A stretch of 64,000 nucleotides of DNA from Aurantibacter crassamenti (GCF_016811105.1 NZ_JAFBGM010000001.1:124001-188000), one strand, 5' to 3'. Shown: positions 36,427 to 48,188, numbered from the stretch's first letter. Numbers and translations: made by a program. Notes: a model not told the origin generated them from the letters alone.

Positions 36427-36454
36427 AAAGCCCTAAAAATTAATTTTAGGGCTC
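36427..36454 (-). terminator. Terminator after topA
   Basis: AGCCCTAAAA and TTTTAGGGCT pair with an AT-rich extension in the loop; a TTTTTT tract follows on the minus strand. It lies downstream of topA. Confidence 0.85.
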
Positions 36455-36524
36455 AAACTTATAAGATTACCTAACCTTTTTTTTCCAGCAGTTAAAACTG
36501 ATAAGACTAATTAAGCTTAAACAA

Positions 36525-39038
36525 TTACTTTTTTGCCTTTGGTTTTGCTTTCGCCTTTGCTTTTGGCTTAGCTTTTGCTTTTTTCTTAGGTGTCTTTTTC
36601 TCTATAAAATCTTTGGCAGCCTCAAGTGTTATTTTTGTAGCATCAACAGATTTTGCAATTTCTACTTTTATTTTACCTTTGATAATATTGTGACGGCCCC
36701 ATCTCGCTTTTTCAATACGAATACCTTCATCTTCCCAGTTTTGCACAACCTTATCAATCTCTTTTTGCTTTTTAGTCTCAATTAATTCAACAAGGTCTGC
36801 TTCTGAAAGGTTATCAAAATCATACTTTTTATTGACATTAATAAACATGCCATCCCATTTGATAAAAGGTCCAAAACGACCTGTACCTTTGGTAACATCT
36901 TTGTCTTCATAAGAATAAATAGGAGCATCTGCCTTTTCTTTTTCAACAATAAGTTCAATAGCTCTTTCTAAATCTACATCAAAAGCGCTTTCACCTTTTG
37001 CAAGTGAAACAAACTTATCACCAAATTTCACATATGGTCCGAAACGACCAACGTTTGCAAGCACCTCTTCACCTTTGTAATCCCCTAAAGTTCTAGGCAA
37101 TTCAAAAAGCACCATGGCTTCATCAAAACTAATTGTATTCAAAGAATGTTCTGGCAATAGACTTGCAAACAAAGGTTTTTCTTCTTCATCTACTGTACCT
37201 ATTTGAACCATTGGTCCAAAACGACCTAAACGAACAGAAACCTGTCTGCCTGTTTTTGGATCTTTACCTAAAACACGTTCACCACTAGCTCGATCCGCAT
37301 TTTCTTCAACATCTAGTACTTTAGGGTGAAAATCATTATAAAATGTTTTGATAACTTTTTGCCAATCTTCAGATCCTTCTGCAATTTCATCAAAATTCTC
37401 TTCTACTCGAGCAGTGAAATTATAATCAAGAATACTCGCAAAATGACTCACTAAGAAATCATTTACAATCATACCAATGTCAGTCGGTACTAATTTACCT
37501 TTATCAGAACCAATAGTTTCCGTCAATTTTTTTTCTGCAATAGTATTATCAGCTAAAAGTAATTGTGCATATGAACGCTCAACGCCTTCAATAGTACCTT
37601 TTTCAACATACTTTCTATTCTGAATTGTTGAAATAGTTGGTGCATATGTAGATGGTCTACCAATACCAAGCTCTTCTAACTTTTTTACTAAGGATGCTTC
37701 CGTATAACGGTAAGGTGGTCTTGTAAAACGCTCTGTTGCAGTAATATAATTGTTAGACAAAGCATCACCAACTTTCATCGCTGGTAACATACCTTCTTGT
37801 TCTTCAGCTTGATCTTCATCATCCAATCCTTCCATATAAACTTTAAGGAAACCATCAAACTTAATTACCTCACCATTAGCAGAAAAATCATCGCTATGCG
37901 TGCTGGCTTTTATTTTTACGTTGGTACGTTCTAATTGCGCATCACTCATTTGTGAGGCAATAGTACGTTTCCAAATTAAATCATATAATTTAGACTGATC
38001 GCGTTCTAAAGAAGGCGATTGATTTTTCATATCAGTAGGTCTTACGGCCTCATGCGCTTCTTGTGCACCCTTAGATTTTCCTTTGAAATTTCTAATAGTA
38101 CTATATGATTCACCGTAATTTTCAACAATAGCATCTTTAGCAGCATTAATTGCTTCGCTAGATAGATTCACACTATCTGTTCTCATATAGGTAATAAGAC
38201 CCGCTTCATACAAACGTTGTGCAACCTGCATTGTTCTACCTACTGAAAAATATAATTTTCTGGATGCTTCTTGTTGTAAAGTAGAAGTTGTAAACGGAGC
38301 TGAAGGTGATTTTTTTGCTGGTTTTTTATCAAGATTACCAACCGAAAAATTTGCACCTAAGTTTGTATCTAAAAAGGCTTGCGCCTCTTTTTTGGTTTTA
38401 AAAGTCTTATTTAGTTTTGCTTGAAAAACGCTTCCTGTTTCTGTTTTAAATTCAGCAGCTATTTTAAATGATGCTTCAGGTGTAAAGCCTTCTATATCTC
38501 TTTCACGCTCTACAATTAATCGAACGGCAACAGATTGTACCCGCCCAGCAGAAAGACCTGGTTTTATTTTTTTCCATAGCACTGGTGAAAGTTGATACCC
38601 CACCAATCGATCCAATACTCTTCGTGCTTGTTGTGCATTCACAAGGTTATAATTGATATCTCTCGGATTCTCAATAGCCTTCTGAATAGCTGATTTAGTA
38701 ATGGAGTTAAAAACTATTCTTTTGGTTTTGTCTTTATCAAGACCCAATGTTTCGCTTAAGTGCCAAGATATGGCCTCACCCTCGCGATCCTCATCACTCG
38801 CGAGCCATATGGTGTCTGCTTTTTTAGCTAAATCTCTTAATTTTTTGACTAGAGCTTTCTTGTCTTCGTCAACTATATATTTGGGTTCAAAATTGTTATC
38901 AACATCAACCCCAAGCTCCTTTGAAGGAAGATCTGCGATATGCCCAAAACTGGACTCTACCTTAAAATCTTTTCCGAGAAACTTCTCTATAGTCTTTGCC
39001 TTTGCAGGTGACTCAACGATTACTAAATTCTTAGCCAT
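36525..39038 (-). CDS. topA: DNA topoisomerase I
   Basis: The 837-aa type IA topoisomerase starts with a Toprim domain (VIVESPAKAKTIEKFLGKDF; DEDREGEAISWHL with the acidic metal triad). The catalytic Tyr is in LITYMRTDSVNLS (about residue 290). The C-terminal part (about 590-800) replaces zinc fingers with repeated topoisomerase C-terminal repeats (GRFGPMVQIG, GRFGPYVKFG, GRFGPFIKWDG). The last 25 residues are a Lys/Ala/Pro tail (KKKAKAKPKAKAKAKPKAKK), similar in composition to the histone-H1-like protein at 48 kb and likely to raise DNA affinity. Confidence 0.96.
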   Translation of the reverse strand: MAKNLVIVESPAKAKTIEKFLGKDFKVESSFGHIADLPSKELGVDVDNNFEPKYIVDEDKKALVKKLRDLAKKADTIWLASDEDREGEAISWHLSETLGLDKDKTKRIVFNSITKSAIQKAIENPRDINYNLVNAQQARRVLDRLVGYQLSPVLWKKIKPGLSAGRVQSVAVRLIVERERDIEGFTPEASFKIAAEFKTETGSVFQAKLNKTFKTKKEAQAFLDTNLGANFSVGNLDKKPAKKSPSAPFTTSTLQQEASRKLYFSVGRTMQVAQRLYEAGLITYMRTDSVNLSSEAINAAKDAIVENYGESYSTIRNFKGKSKGAQEAHEAVRPTDMKNQSPSLERDQSKLYDLIWKRTIASQMSDAQLERTNVKIKASTHSDDFSANGEVIKFDGFLKVYMEGLDDEDQAEEQEGMLPAMKVGDALSNNYITATERFTRPPYRYTEASLVKKLEELGIGRPSTYAPTISTIQNRKYVEKGTIEGVERSYAQLLLADNTIAEKKLTETIGSDKGKLVPTDIGMIVNDFLVSHFASILDYNFTARVEENFDEIAEGSEDWQKVIKTFYNDFHPKVLDVEENADRASGERVLGKDPKTGRQVSVRLGRFGPMVQIGTVDEEEKPLFASLLPEHSLNTISFDEAMVLFELPRTLGDYKGEEVLANVGRFGPYVKFGDKFVSLAKGESAFDVDLERAIELIVEKEKADAPIYSYEDKDVTKGTGRFGPFIKWDGMFINVNKKYDFDNLSEADLVELIETKKQKEIDKVVQNWEDEGIRIEKARWGRHNIIKGKIKVEIAKSVDATKITLEAAKDFIEKKTPKKKAKAKPKAKAKAKPKAKK

Positions 39039-39057
39039 GTAATTAAATTTGAGGGCA

Positions 39058-39085
39058 CAAATGTATATGAAAAAATTTATATCAA
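39058..39085 (-). promoter_or_regulatory. Promoter for topA
   Basis: On the minus strand TTG (39085-39083), a 17-nt spacer and TACATTTG (39065-39058) fit the Bacteroidota consensus exactly. The leader to the topA ATG would be about 15 nt. Confidence 0.7.
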
Positions 39086-39107
39086 GTCGTACCTTAATGT
39101 ATAGATA

Positions 39108-39137
39108 AAAAAAACACCCCTAAAAAAAGGAGTGTTT
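39108..39137 (-). terminator. Terminator after the LVIVD lipoprotein gene
   Basis: On the minus strand AAACACTCC pairs imperfectly with GGGGTGTTT around a T/A loop, followed by eight T. It ends the gene at 39159-40412. Confidence 0.75.
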
Positions 39138-39158
39138 AGACATCATTCTTTTAGCGAA

Positions 39159-40412
39159 CTAGTTCAAATCTAACGTACTGATCAACTCAATATTGTTATC
39201 TAAATACGTGTATTGGTATAGAATTTGGTCGCCTATCATCAAAAGACTTTCAGCTAACGGAATCACATCAAACGTATTTATATTTTCAAAATGATTTAGT
39301 GATACTAGATTTTCAACATCGGTTTTATCATAGACTTTTAAACCAGAATCACCATCACAAATAAATAGTTTTTCATCTTTTATACCCAAACCATAGGGGC
39401 TATCCATGGCATACGAAGTGGTTAATGTTGGATTACTAATATTCGTAATATCAATAATAAATAATCCACTTTCAGTAGCGCCACAATTATTACCGCCTCG
39501 TAAAGTAACATAGGCATAATCACCATCAACAACCACTGGGTCGCAAGCGGTGCCATGTTCAAACTCTGAAACAAATTCGGGTTTTGCAGGTGATGAAATA
39601 TCATAGATATACATCCCACGCATACTGCCTAAAAACAAATGTTGCCCTCTATTAAAGATGGTCTCAATATCAAACCCAGCATAAATATCTTCTAAATCTA
39701 ATGGGTTGGCTAAATCTGAAATCTCAAAAATATTGATGTAGTGACTATCAACAGCATAGAGAAAATCATTAACAATTTTAAACCGAGCCAATGAACCACC
39801 TTGCCCAGTTGCACCATCAGCAGTACTTAAATTCTCTAAAGCAACGTCACCATCTCTAAAAAGAAATCTTTCTTCATAATCCGCAATCAACATACGTTCA
39901 GTTTTAGTTTCCCAACCAACCTGAACATCACCATTACCTGTAGACTCCCAATTAAAAATATCAGCTTCAATAGGCCAATTCAAATATTGTTGTAAAACAT
40001 TTTCTAACCTATTTACAGTTTTAATTGCCGTAATATCTGAAATATCAAATACAATCAAATCCATAATACTATCTGCATATAAATAATCGTCTTTCACAGA
40101 GATATCTACATTACCGGCAATTTTTATAAAATTGATTTTATTAGGTGCACTCGGGTCTGAATTATCAATTACATGAACTCCTTCATACTTATCATTTACA
40201 AAAATGTAATTCTTGTAGGCATAAATTTTACCAGACTCTTTAATGGGTTGTGGGGGTAAAACGTCAATACTATTTCGAAACTCCGATTGACTCATCATCA
40301 CTGGAGTAGCAACTACATAATCTGCATACAGTTCTGAATTTGGATCATCATCACTGCACGAAACAAATACTAAACTTATAGCAAATAGCACTAATAAACA
40401 CAGCTTTTTCAT
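39159..40412 (-). CDS. LVIVD-repeat beta-propeller lipoprotein
   Basis: The 417-aa protein has a lipobox (VSCSDDD; lipidated Cys near residue 19) with acidic residues right after it, which in Bacteroidota favours surface export. The body consists of LVIVD-type propeller blades, e.g. YEGVHVIDNSDPSAP, DLIVFDISDITAIKTV, GMYIYDISSPAKPEFVSEF, GLFIIDITNISNP and GLKVYDKTDVENL. Function unknown; such proteins are usually surface binding proteins. It is monocistronic by its surroundings. Confidence 0.85.
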   Translation of the reverse strand: MKKLCLLVLFAISLVFVSCSDDDPNSELYADYVVATPVMMSQSEFRNSIDVLPPQPIKESGKIYAYKNYIFVNDKYEGVHVIDNSDPSAPNKINFIKIAGNVDISVKDDYLYADSIMDLIVFDISDITAIKTVNRLENVLQQYLNWPIEADIFNWESTGNGDVQVGWETKTERMLIADYEERFLFRDGDVALENLSTADGATGQGGSLARFKIVNDFLYAVDSHYINIFEISDLANPLDLEDIYAGFDIETIFNRGQHLFLGSMRGMYIYDISSPAKPEFVSEFEHGTACDPVVVDGDYAYVTLRGGNNCGATESGLFIIDITNISNPTLTTSYAMDSPYGLGIKDEKLFICDGDSGLKVYDKTDVENLVSLNHFENINTFDVIPLAESLLMIGDQILYQYTYLDNNIELISTLDLN

Positions 40413-40500
40413 AACTTCATTTTTTTGTAGGGTTGTGCTATTTAGATGGCTAGCCCTGTAAAAGGTTGCGTTATGGATCGACCAACGGAAAACAATTTAC

Positions 40501-41229
40501 CTATTCTTCCACCGGAAAGCTTACACCGTCTTTGTACATAAAATAGACAGGAACTTTAGCTAACATCGCGGTAAATAAGACACCGATAAAGCATAGAATC
40601 ATACCTAGTTGTGCAATAAAACTCATTACTATGATCAATCCGAAGATGACAAGCCAATTTTTATTTCCTAGTTTAAAACTTGCTTTAACCATTTCCATAG
40701 GTGATAATTCTTCATCAAAAGCTAAAAAAGCAGGAATAAGCGACATAGGCACAACAACATAGATAAGTCCAACACCACAAGCTAACATACCTAAAATTGA
40801 AATCGCCAAGCACAACAAAGAAAGTTGCAATAACTTGCCTAAATTTTTTCCTTTCAAATAATAAAAGTAATTCTCTTTAGCCATCTCATTTAAATCTTTC
40901 TGCTTGCAAATGCGCAAGAAAGCAGCGTTTAAAGCAATACTTATAATCATAACTGCAAGCATGAAAAATGGCATTAAAACAAACATCATAACAGCCGTAG
41001 CAGGAGGCAATTCACCAGCTTGCAAGGTCTCAGGACTAGAAATACCCATTGCTATCATTGGCAAATACAAGATTATATAAAAGGGTAACATACATACCAT
41101 TGTTAACAGTAATGTTACTAAGCCTTGTACCCAAACCAGTTTAAATAAGTCTATAGACCTAGAAAAAATACTTCCGAAGTCAAGATTCGGCTTCTCATTG
41201 ATTTTATTTATTACAGTTTCAAAATTCAT
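40501..41229 (-). CDS. Polytopic membrane protein of unknown function
   Basis: The 242-aa protein has about five to six membrane helices (near 34-60, 78-105, 133-155, 158-172, 190-230) and a soluble N-terminal segment with NFETVINKINEKPNLDFGSI. It resembles the integral-membrane proteins in Bacteroidota often labelled, without support, as beta-carotene monooxygenase, and more loosely the membrane domain of glycerophosphodiesterases. No catalytic residues stand out. It is divergent from miaB. Confidence 0.75.
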   Translation of the reverse strand: MNFETVINKINEKPNLDFGSIFSRSIDLFKLVWVQGLVTLLLTMVCMLPFYIILYLPMIAMGISSPETLQAGELPPATAVMMFVLMPFFMLAVMIISIALNAAFLRICKQKDLNEMAKENYFYYLKGKNLGKLLQLSLLCLAISILGMLACGVGLIYVVVPMSLIPAFLAFDEELSPMEMVKASFKLGNKNWLVIFGLIIVMSFIAQLGMILCFIGVLFTAMLAKVPVYFMYKDGVSFPVEE

Positions 41230-41308
41230 GCGATGGTTTTTGATTTATACTAAATAGTTAAGCATTAACGACACGATACTTAAATTAGTGCTAAAAAACA
41301 CTGTCATA

Positions 41309-41340
41309 TTGTCACGTTTTTGAATATAGTACTATCTTTG
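41309..41340 (+). promoter_or_regulatory. Promoter for the miaB operon
   Basis: TTG at 41309-41311, a 21-nt spacer and a perfect -7 box TATCTTTG at 41333-41340 match the Bacteroidota consensus. The miaB ATG is 34 nt beyond the -7 box. Confidence 0.7.
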
Positions 41341-41374
41341 CAAACCCTATTTTAAGGTAGGTATATTTTTATAG

Positions 41375-42820
41375 ATGGAGAAAATCATAGACGAATCAGT
41401 TCAAGGTACCACCTTGGCAATAGAAAACAAGAATACAAACACTCGCAAGCTGTATATTGAGAGCTATGGGTGTGCTATGAACTTTTCAGATAGTGAAATT
41501 GTTGCGTCCATTTTATCTAAAGAAGGATTCAACACTACTGATATTTTAGAAGAGGCAGATTTGGTTTTAGTGAATACCTGTTCTATTCGTGAGAAAGCTG
41601 AAATGACAGTTCGTAAGCGTTTAGAGAAATTCAATGCCATTAAAAAAACGAAGCCACACATGAAAGTGGGTGTATTGGGCTGTATGGCAGAACGCTTAAA
41701 AGATAAATTTCTTGAAGAAGAAAAAATAGTAGATATGGTCGTAGGGCCAGATGCCTACAAAGATTTGCCAAATCTTATACAAGAGATTGATGAAGGCCGA
41801 AATGCTGTAAATGTTATTCTTTCAAAAGAAGAAACTTATGGTGATGTTGCACCAGTTCGGTTAAACACCAATGGGGTAAATGCATTTGTTTCCATTACAC
41901 GAGGTTGCGACAACATGTGTACCTTTTGTGTAGTACCTTTTACAAGAGGTCGTGAGCGCAGTAGAGATCCGCAGTCAATTCTTGAAGAGGTTAATGATTT
42001 ATGGAATAAAGGTTATAAAGAAATTACGCTCTTAGGTCAGAATGTAGACAGCTATGTTTGGTATGGGGGTGGCTTGAAAAAAGATTTCACCAATGCCTCT
42101 GAAATGCAAAAAGCAATGGCCGTTGACTTTTCTAAGTTATTAGAAATGGTGGCACTTGCCCAACCTAAAATGCGTATTCGTTTTTCAACTTCTAATCCGC
42201 AAGATATGACCTTAGATGTCATTCATACCATGGCAAAACATGAGAATATCTGCAATTACATTCATTTACCAGTACAAAGCGGAAGCAACCGTATTTTAAA
42301 GGAAATGAACCGATTACACACCCGTGAAGAATATTTTGAACTGATAGACAACATCAGAAAAATCATTCCGAATTGTTCTATTTCGCAAGATATGATTACT
42401 GGTTTTCCGACTGAGACTGAAGAAGATCATCAAGACACGCTGTCTTTAATGGAATATGTGAAATACGATTTCGGATATATGTATGCATATTCTGAAAGAC
42501 CAGGAACCGCTGCGGCAAGAAAACTAGAAGATGATGTACCGCTAGCCATTAAAAAAAGAAGATTAGCTGAAGTTATTGCGGTGCAGCGTGAACATTGTAA
42601 AATACGTACCACACAACATATTGGCAAAACACAAGAAATACTCATTGAAGGCACCTCAAAAAAGAATGAGAACCACTGGATGGGTAGAAACGAACACAAT
42701 ACCGTAGCCGTTTTTCCGAAAGAAAATTACAAACTAGGTGATTTTGTAAATGTAAAAATGGAAGAATGTACCTCTGCTACTTTAATTGGCACAGCAGTAG
42801 GCCTAAGCCATAATAATTAA
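41375..42820 (+). CDS. miaB: tRNA-2-methylthio-N6-dimethylallyladenosine synthase MiaB
   Basis: This 481-aa radical-SAM methylthiotransferase adds the 2-methylthio group to i6A37 of tRNAs reading UNN codons. The N-terminal UPF0004 domain holds the auxiliary-cluster cysteines ([31 protein letters not shown]). The radical-SAM CxxxCxxC is at Cys178, Cys182 and Cys185 ([21 protein letters not shown] minus the last residue). The C-terminal TRAM domain follows ([26 protein letters not shown]). It heads a five-gene operon. Confidence 0.96.
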   Translation: MEKIIDESVQGTTLAIENKNTNTRKLYIESYGCAMNFSDSEIVASILSKEGFNTTDILEEADLVLVNTCSIREKAEMTVRKRLEKFNAIKKTKPHMKVGVLGCMAERLKDKFLEEEKIVDMVVGPDAYKDLPNLIQEIDEGRNAVNVILSKEETYGDVAPVRLNTNGVNAFVSITRGCDNMCTFCVVPFTRGRERSRDPQSILEEVNDLWNKGYKEITLLGQNVDSYVWYGGGLKKDFTNASEMQKAMAVDFSKLLEMVALAQPKMRIRFSTSNPQDMTLDVIHTMAKHENICNYIHLPVQSGSNRILKEMNRLHTREEYFELIDNIRKIIPNCSISQDMITGFPTETEEDHQDTLSLMEYVKYDFGYMYAYSERPGTAAARKLEDDVPLAIKKRRLAEVIAVQREHCKIRTTQHIGKTQEILIEGTSKKNENHWMGRNEHNTVAVFPKENYKLGDFVNVKMEECTSATLIGTAVGLSHNN

Positions 42821-42860
42821 TGTGATTTAGTAATAAAAATCACAAGAAGATAAGCAGCTA

Positions 42861-44138
42861 ATGAGTAATATACAAGCTATAAAACAACGCTTTGAGATCA
42901 TTGGTAACGATGCAAAACTCAATCGTGCTCTTGAAAAAGCAACACAAGTTGCACCCACTGATATTTCGGTATTGGTGACAGGTGAAAGTGGTGTAGGTAA
43001 AGAGTCTATCCCCAAAATAATACATGCACTTTCACACAGAAAGCATGCAAAATATATTGCTGTAAACTGTGGTGCAATTCCAGAAGGCACAATAGACAGT
43101 GAACTTTTTGGTCATGAAAAAGGTGCCTTTACCGGTGCTACTCAAACCCGTAGTGGCTATTTTGAAGTTGCAGATGGTGGTACAATTTTTTTAGATGAAG
43201 TAGGTGAGCTACCACTAACAACTCAAGTACGATTATTGCGAGTTTTAGAAAATGGTGAATTCTTAAAAGTAGGATCCTCGCAAGTTCAAAAAACAGATAT
43301 ACGAATTGTGGCAGCTACAAACGTGAATATGTTTGAAGCCATTGAGAAAGAAAAATTTCGTGAAGATTTGTACTATCGATTGAGTACTGTTGAAATTGGT
43401 ATTCCACCGTTGCGCGAAAGAAAAGAAGACATTCATTTATTGTTTCGCAAGTTCGCTTCAGATTTTGGCAAGAAATATAAAATGCCAACAATCCGATTAG
43501 AAGATGATGCTGTGCAACTTTTGCTAAAATACAGATGGCCAGGTAACATCAGACAATTGCGAAATATTGCTGAGCAAATATCAGTGCTTGAAGAAGGTAG
43601 AAGTATTTCATTAATTACTTTAAATGGATACTTACCCAATTCAAACAATTCTAATTTACCAGCTGTTATCGGTAAAGGAAAAAAAGAAGGCGATTTCAGT
43701 AACGAACGCGAAATACTGTACAAAGTTCTTTTTGACATGAAGGGTGACCTCAACGATTTAAAAAAGTTGACCCTTTCTCTACTCAAGAATAATGACACAG
43801 AAAAAGTACAAGAAGAAAACGAAACATTGATCCAGAAAATTTACGGAAACAATGAAAAAGATGAGGATCAAGAAGAGGAAGAAATTGCAGACTCATTAGA
43901 AGTTTTACAACTGCCACAACCCAATGAAGAGCAGCCTTATCTTCAGCAACAACAAGATGACCGATATCATTTTGCAGAAGAAATTGAAGAAGAGGAAACA
44001 CTATCTTTACAAGAGAAAGAAGTAGAACTCATTAAAAAATCGTTAGAGCGTAACCGAGGCAAACGAAAAGCTGCCGCAACTGAACTGGGTATATCAGAGC
44101 GAACCTTGTACAGAAAAATTAAGCAATACGATTTGTAG
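42861..44138 (+). CDS. Sigma54-dependent activator without a sensor domain
   Basis: The 425-aa protein begins directly with the AAA+ domain: Walker A GESGVGKE at 41-48, the sigma54-contacting GAFTGA loop at 88-93, Walker B GGTIFLDEVGELP and the arginine-finger region FREDLYYRLSTVEIGIPPLR. A long acidic and Gln-rich linker (about 290-375) leads to a Fis-type helix-turn-helix (KRKAAATELGISERTLYRKI). There is no receiver or GAF domain, so control must come from other proteins or from expression. Position between miaB and lptE is, as I recall, conserved in flavobacteria. Targets unknown. Confidence 0.93.
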   Translation: MSNIQAIKQRFEIIGNDAKLNRALEKATQVAPTDISVLVTGESGVGKESIPKIIHALSHRKHAKYIAVNCGAIPEGTIDSELFGHEKGAFTGATQTRSGYFEVADGGTIFLDEVGELPLTTQVRLLRVLENGEFLKVGSSQVQKTDIRIVAATNVNMFEAIEKEKFREDLYYRLSTVEIGIPPLRERKEDIHLLFRKFASDFGKKYKMPTIRLEDDAVQLLLKYRWPGNIRQLRNIAEQISVLEEGRSISLITLNGYLPNSNNSNLPAVIGKGKKEGDFSNEREILYKVLFDMKGDLNDLKKLTLSLLKNNDTEKVQEENETLIQKIYGNNEKDEDQEEEEIADSLEVLQLPQPNEEQPYLQQQQDDRYHFAEEIEEEETLSLQEKEVELIKKSLERNRGKRKAAATELGISERTLYRKIKQYDL

Positions 44139-44160
44139 TGTTATTTTAAAAAGTAGAAAT

Positions 44161-44703
44161 TTGAGAGTAGAAATTGCAAAAATAAAACGCACCCTTAGTA
44201 TTCTCGTAGTGGCAATTTGCACTACATTTTTAAGTGGTTGTGGCATTTATAATTTTACAGGTGGTAATATTGGTACGGCAGAAACTTTTCAGGTTCCTAA
44301 TTTTCAAAATTTTGCAACCCAGAGTCCCGGTTCTATTTTTGAACCCGGCTTAGAAAGAGATTTCACTCAAGCGCTACAAGAAAGAATCATGAACCAAACC
44401 AGTTTAGATTTAACTAATTCTGGCACAGCAGATTTATTATATGAAGGCGAGATTGTAGAATATAGAGTTTCACCAATGACGGCAACTGCACAACAGACAG
44501 CTGCTCAAAACCGATTATCAATGGCGGTAAAAGTTCGGTTTTACAATCGCACCAAAGAAGATGCTGATTTTGAAACACGCTTTTCATTTTTCTATGATTT
44601 TCCGGCAGCTCAGAATTTACCTTCGGTAAAAGATGAAGCCCTTGAAGTAATTTTTGAGCGAATTACACAAGACATTTTTAATGCCTCATTAGCAGATTGG
44701 TAA
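44161..44703 (+). CDS. lptE: LPS assembly lipoprotein LptE
   Basis: The 180-aa lipoprotein has the flavobacterial LptE pattern: lipobox SGCGIYNFTGGNIG, then AETFQVPNFQNFA, a helical LERDFTQALQERIMNQTSLDL and a C-terminal DEALEVIFERITQDIFN. It partners LptD in the outer membrane. No ATG is available before the lipobox, so translation most likely starts at TTG 44161. The gap to the regulator gene is 22 bp, so it is in the operon. Confidence 0.85.
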   Translation: MRVEIAKIKRTLSILVVAICTTFLSGCGIYNFTGGNIGTAETFQVPNFQNFATQSPGSIFEPGLERDFTQALQERIMNQTSLDLTNSGTADLLYEGEIVEYRVSPMTATAQQTAAQNRLSMAVKVRFYNRTKEDADFETRFSFFYDFPAAQNLPSVKDEALEVIFERITQDIFNASLADW

Positions 44704-44743
44704 TAGTATAAGTTTTAGGCGCACAACAAGAAGTAACCAAAAC

Positions 44744-45634
44744 ATGAACGTACAAGAATTTTCTCAACTACTACAACATCCAGATGACGCCATTTCACAA
44801 GACGCCACCAATGATCTTGCAGATGTTCTTGCTACCTATCCGTATTTTCAAGCGGCACGTGCTTTGCATTTAAAAGGACTAAAAAATAATCACAGTTTCA
44901 AATACAATGATGCGCTAAAAGTTACGGCAGCACATACAGCGGATCGTGATATTTTGTTTGAGTTTATCACCTCTCCAGAATTTATTCAAAATAGTATTGC
45001 CGATACCATTTCAGGCAAAACAACACCTTTGGTAGAAACCGATGTTGTATTAGAAGAAATCATCCCGGAGAAAAAAGAAGGAAAAAGCCTGATTGAACCT
45101 TCAGAAGATGCACCCTTACCGAGAAACTTAAAAGATGCTGATACCATTTTAGACCCAAAGCTTTTTAAATCGAAAAAAGAAGCAGAAAAAGAATTAGAGC
45201 TTGGCGCCCCCCTACCCTTCACTAAAAAAGAGAAATATTCGTTTTCGGAATGGCTACAGGTAACCACGCTAAAATCAATAGACCGTAGTGAAACGAAACC
45301 CGTAGTAGAAGAAGCAGAAATAGAACCTATTGAGTTCCCGCTTGAAGAAGATCCAACTAAAAAGAAGAAGTTTGATTTAATCGATCGATTTTTAGAAGAC
45401 AAGCCAAAAATAGAGCCCAAAGAGAATGTGGCTCAGGTAAAGATTAAAGACTCAGTTAAAATCGATAAAAACGAATTAATGACAGTCACTTTGGCTCGGG
45501 TATATTTAGAGCAAAAAAAGTACAAGAACGCCATACAGGCTTACAAAATATTAAGTTTGAAATATCCGGAAAAAAGTGGTTTCTTTGCAGACCGAATTCG
45601 GGCAGTAAAGAAATTACAACAAGAAAATAAGTAG
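44744..45634 (+). CDS. Conserved flavobacterial protein with C-terminal TPR-like region
   Basis: The 296-aa soluble protein has an N-terminal helical region (VQEFSQLLQHPDDAIS; ATYPYFQAARALHLKGLK), a long low-complexity acidic/Lys-rich middle (about 100-245) and a C-terminal TPR-like helix pair (TVTLARVYLEQKKYKNAIQA). No signal peptide. It is 4 bp from secG and 40 bp after lptE, consistent with envelope biogenesis, but its role is unknown. Confidence 0.75.
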   Translation: MNVQEFSQLLQHPDDAISQDATNDLADVLATYPYFQAARALHLKGLKNNHSFKYNDALKVTAAHTADRDILFEFITSPEFIQNSIADTISGKTTPLVETDVVLEEIIPEKKEGKSLIEPSEDAPLPRNLKDADTILDPKLFKSKKEAEKELELGAPLPFTKKEKYSFSEWLQVTTLKSIDRSETKPVVEEAEIEPIEFPLEEDPTKKKKFDLIDRFLEDKPKIEPKENVAQVKIKDSVKIDKNELMTVTLARVYLEQKKYKNAIQAYKILSLKYPEKSGFFADRIRAVKKLQQENK

Positions 45635-45638
45635 CAAA

Positions 45639-46016
45639 ATGGGTACTTTCAATATATTTTTAATGTTAATTATCATTGTCTGTTTTCTATTGGTTTTGGT
45701 CATTATGGTTCAAAATCCAAAAGGAGGCGGATTATCATCATCTTTCGGTGGTGGCGGTAGCCAAGTAGTAGGTGGTGTCAAAAAAACGGGTGACTTTTTA
45801 GATAAAAGTACGTGGACACTAGCCATTCTATTAATCGTATTAATATTAGCATCAAACGTTGCTTTAAAAGGTGACTTCGGTACCGTTGACTCAAAACTAC
45901 TTGATGGTGATGATATTGAGAATGTAATTCCTGAGACAATACCAGAGTCAATTCCTGAAGCTGCGCCGGTAACTACTCCGGCAACAGAGGGTACTGACCC
46001 AACTGACAGTCTATAG
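45639..46016 (+). CDS. secG: Preprotein translocase subunit SecG
   Basis: The 125-aa protein shows the SecG pattern: an N-terminal membrane helix (3-25), the linker VMVQNPKGGGLSSSFGGGG (near 24-45) and a second membrane helix (about 61-80). The C-terminal tail is acidic and Pro/Thr-rich (PETIPESIPEAAPVTTPA), a Bacteroidota feature. SecG supports protein movement through SecYEG. It ends the miaB operon. Confidence 0.94.
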   Translation: MGTFNIFLMLIIIVCFLLVLVIMVQNPKGGGLSSSFGGGGSQVVGGVKKTGDFLDKSTWTLAILLIVLILASNVALKGDFGTVDSKLLDGDDIENVIPETIPESIPEAAPVTTPATEGTDPTDSL

Positions 46017-46040
46017 CAGATACAACATACATGACATTCA

Positions 46041-46078
46041 AATGCCAGCTTAATGACAAGCTGGCATTTTTGTTTTAC
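46041..46078 (+). terminator. Terminator after secG
   Basis: AAATGCCAGCTT and AAGCTGGCATTT form a stem around a short loop, followed by TTTTGTTTT. It separates the miaB-secG operon from groESL. Confidence 0.9.
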
Positions 46079-46156
46079 AATATGTCAGGTTTTGCGTAGT
46101 GGCACAATTTCTGTCTGTTATAGCCCGAACCTTAATTAAATTAAAAATCTAGAAAT

Positions 46157-46435
46157 ATGGCCAAAGTTAACATTAAGCCGCTTGCTGATAGGGTACTCGT
46201 ACAACCTATGGCAGCTGAAACTAAAACAGCGTCTGGAATTATTATTCCAGAAACAGCAAAAGAGAAACCTCAAAAAGGAAAAGTTGTGGCTGTAGGCCCA
46301 GGTACTAAAGACTATGAGGTAACAGTAAAAGTAGGAGATACTGTACTTTACGGAAAATTCTCAGGTACTGAATTAAAGCTTGACGGCGGCGATTACCTAA
46401 TGATGCGCGAAAGTGACATTTTTGCAATCGTATAA
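46157..46435 (+). CDS. groES: Co-chaperonin GroES
   Basis: The 92-aa protein matches GroES throughout: [12 protein letters not shown] at the start, the mobile loop [18 protein letters not shown] that contacts GroEL, and [18 protein letters not shown] with the C-terminal DIFAIV. It forms the heptameric lid of the chaperonin. It lies 24 bp before groEL. I found no CIRCE element upstream. Confidence 0.97.
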   Translation: MAKVNIKPLADRVLVQPMAAETKTASGIIIPETAKEKPQKGKVVAVGPGTKDYEVTVKVGDTVLYGKFSGTELKLDGGDYLMMRESDIFAIV

Positions 46436-46444
46436 CCCAACTAA

Positions 46445-48094
<1,650 letters not shown>

Positions 48095-48120
48095 TAACAT
48101 CAACCTTCGGGTAATAAATT

Positions 48121-48158
48121 AAAAACGGCTCTGATTCAAAATCAGGGCCGTTTTTTTG
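48121..48158 (+). terminator. Terminator after groEL
   Basis: AACGGCYCTGATT and its complement form a long stem with an AAA-type loop, followed by seven T. It is 27 bp after the groEL stop. Confidence 0.92.
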
Positions 48159-48188
48159 TATTCATATCATTTGGGAATACCCCAAAAG

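Noticed and set aside
46100-46130. TGGCAC upstream of groES as a sigma54 -24 element
   Set aside because: The matching -12 TTGC is absent (CTGT at that position). One half-site by chance is expected in 64 kb.
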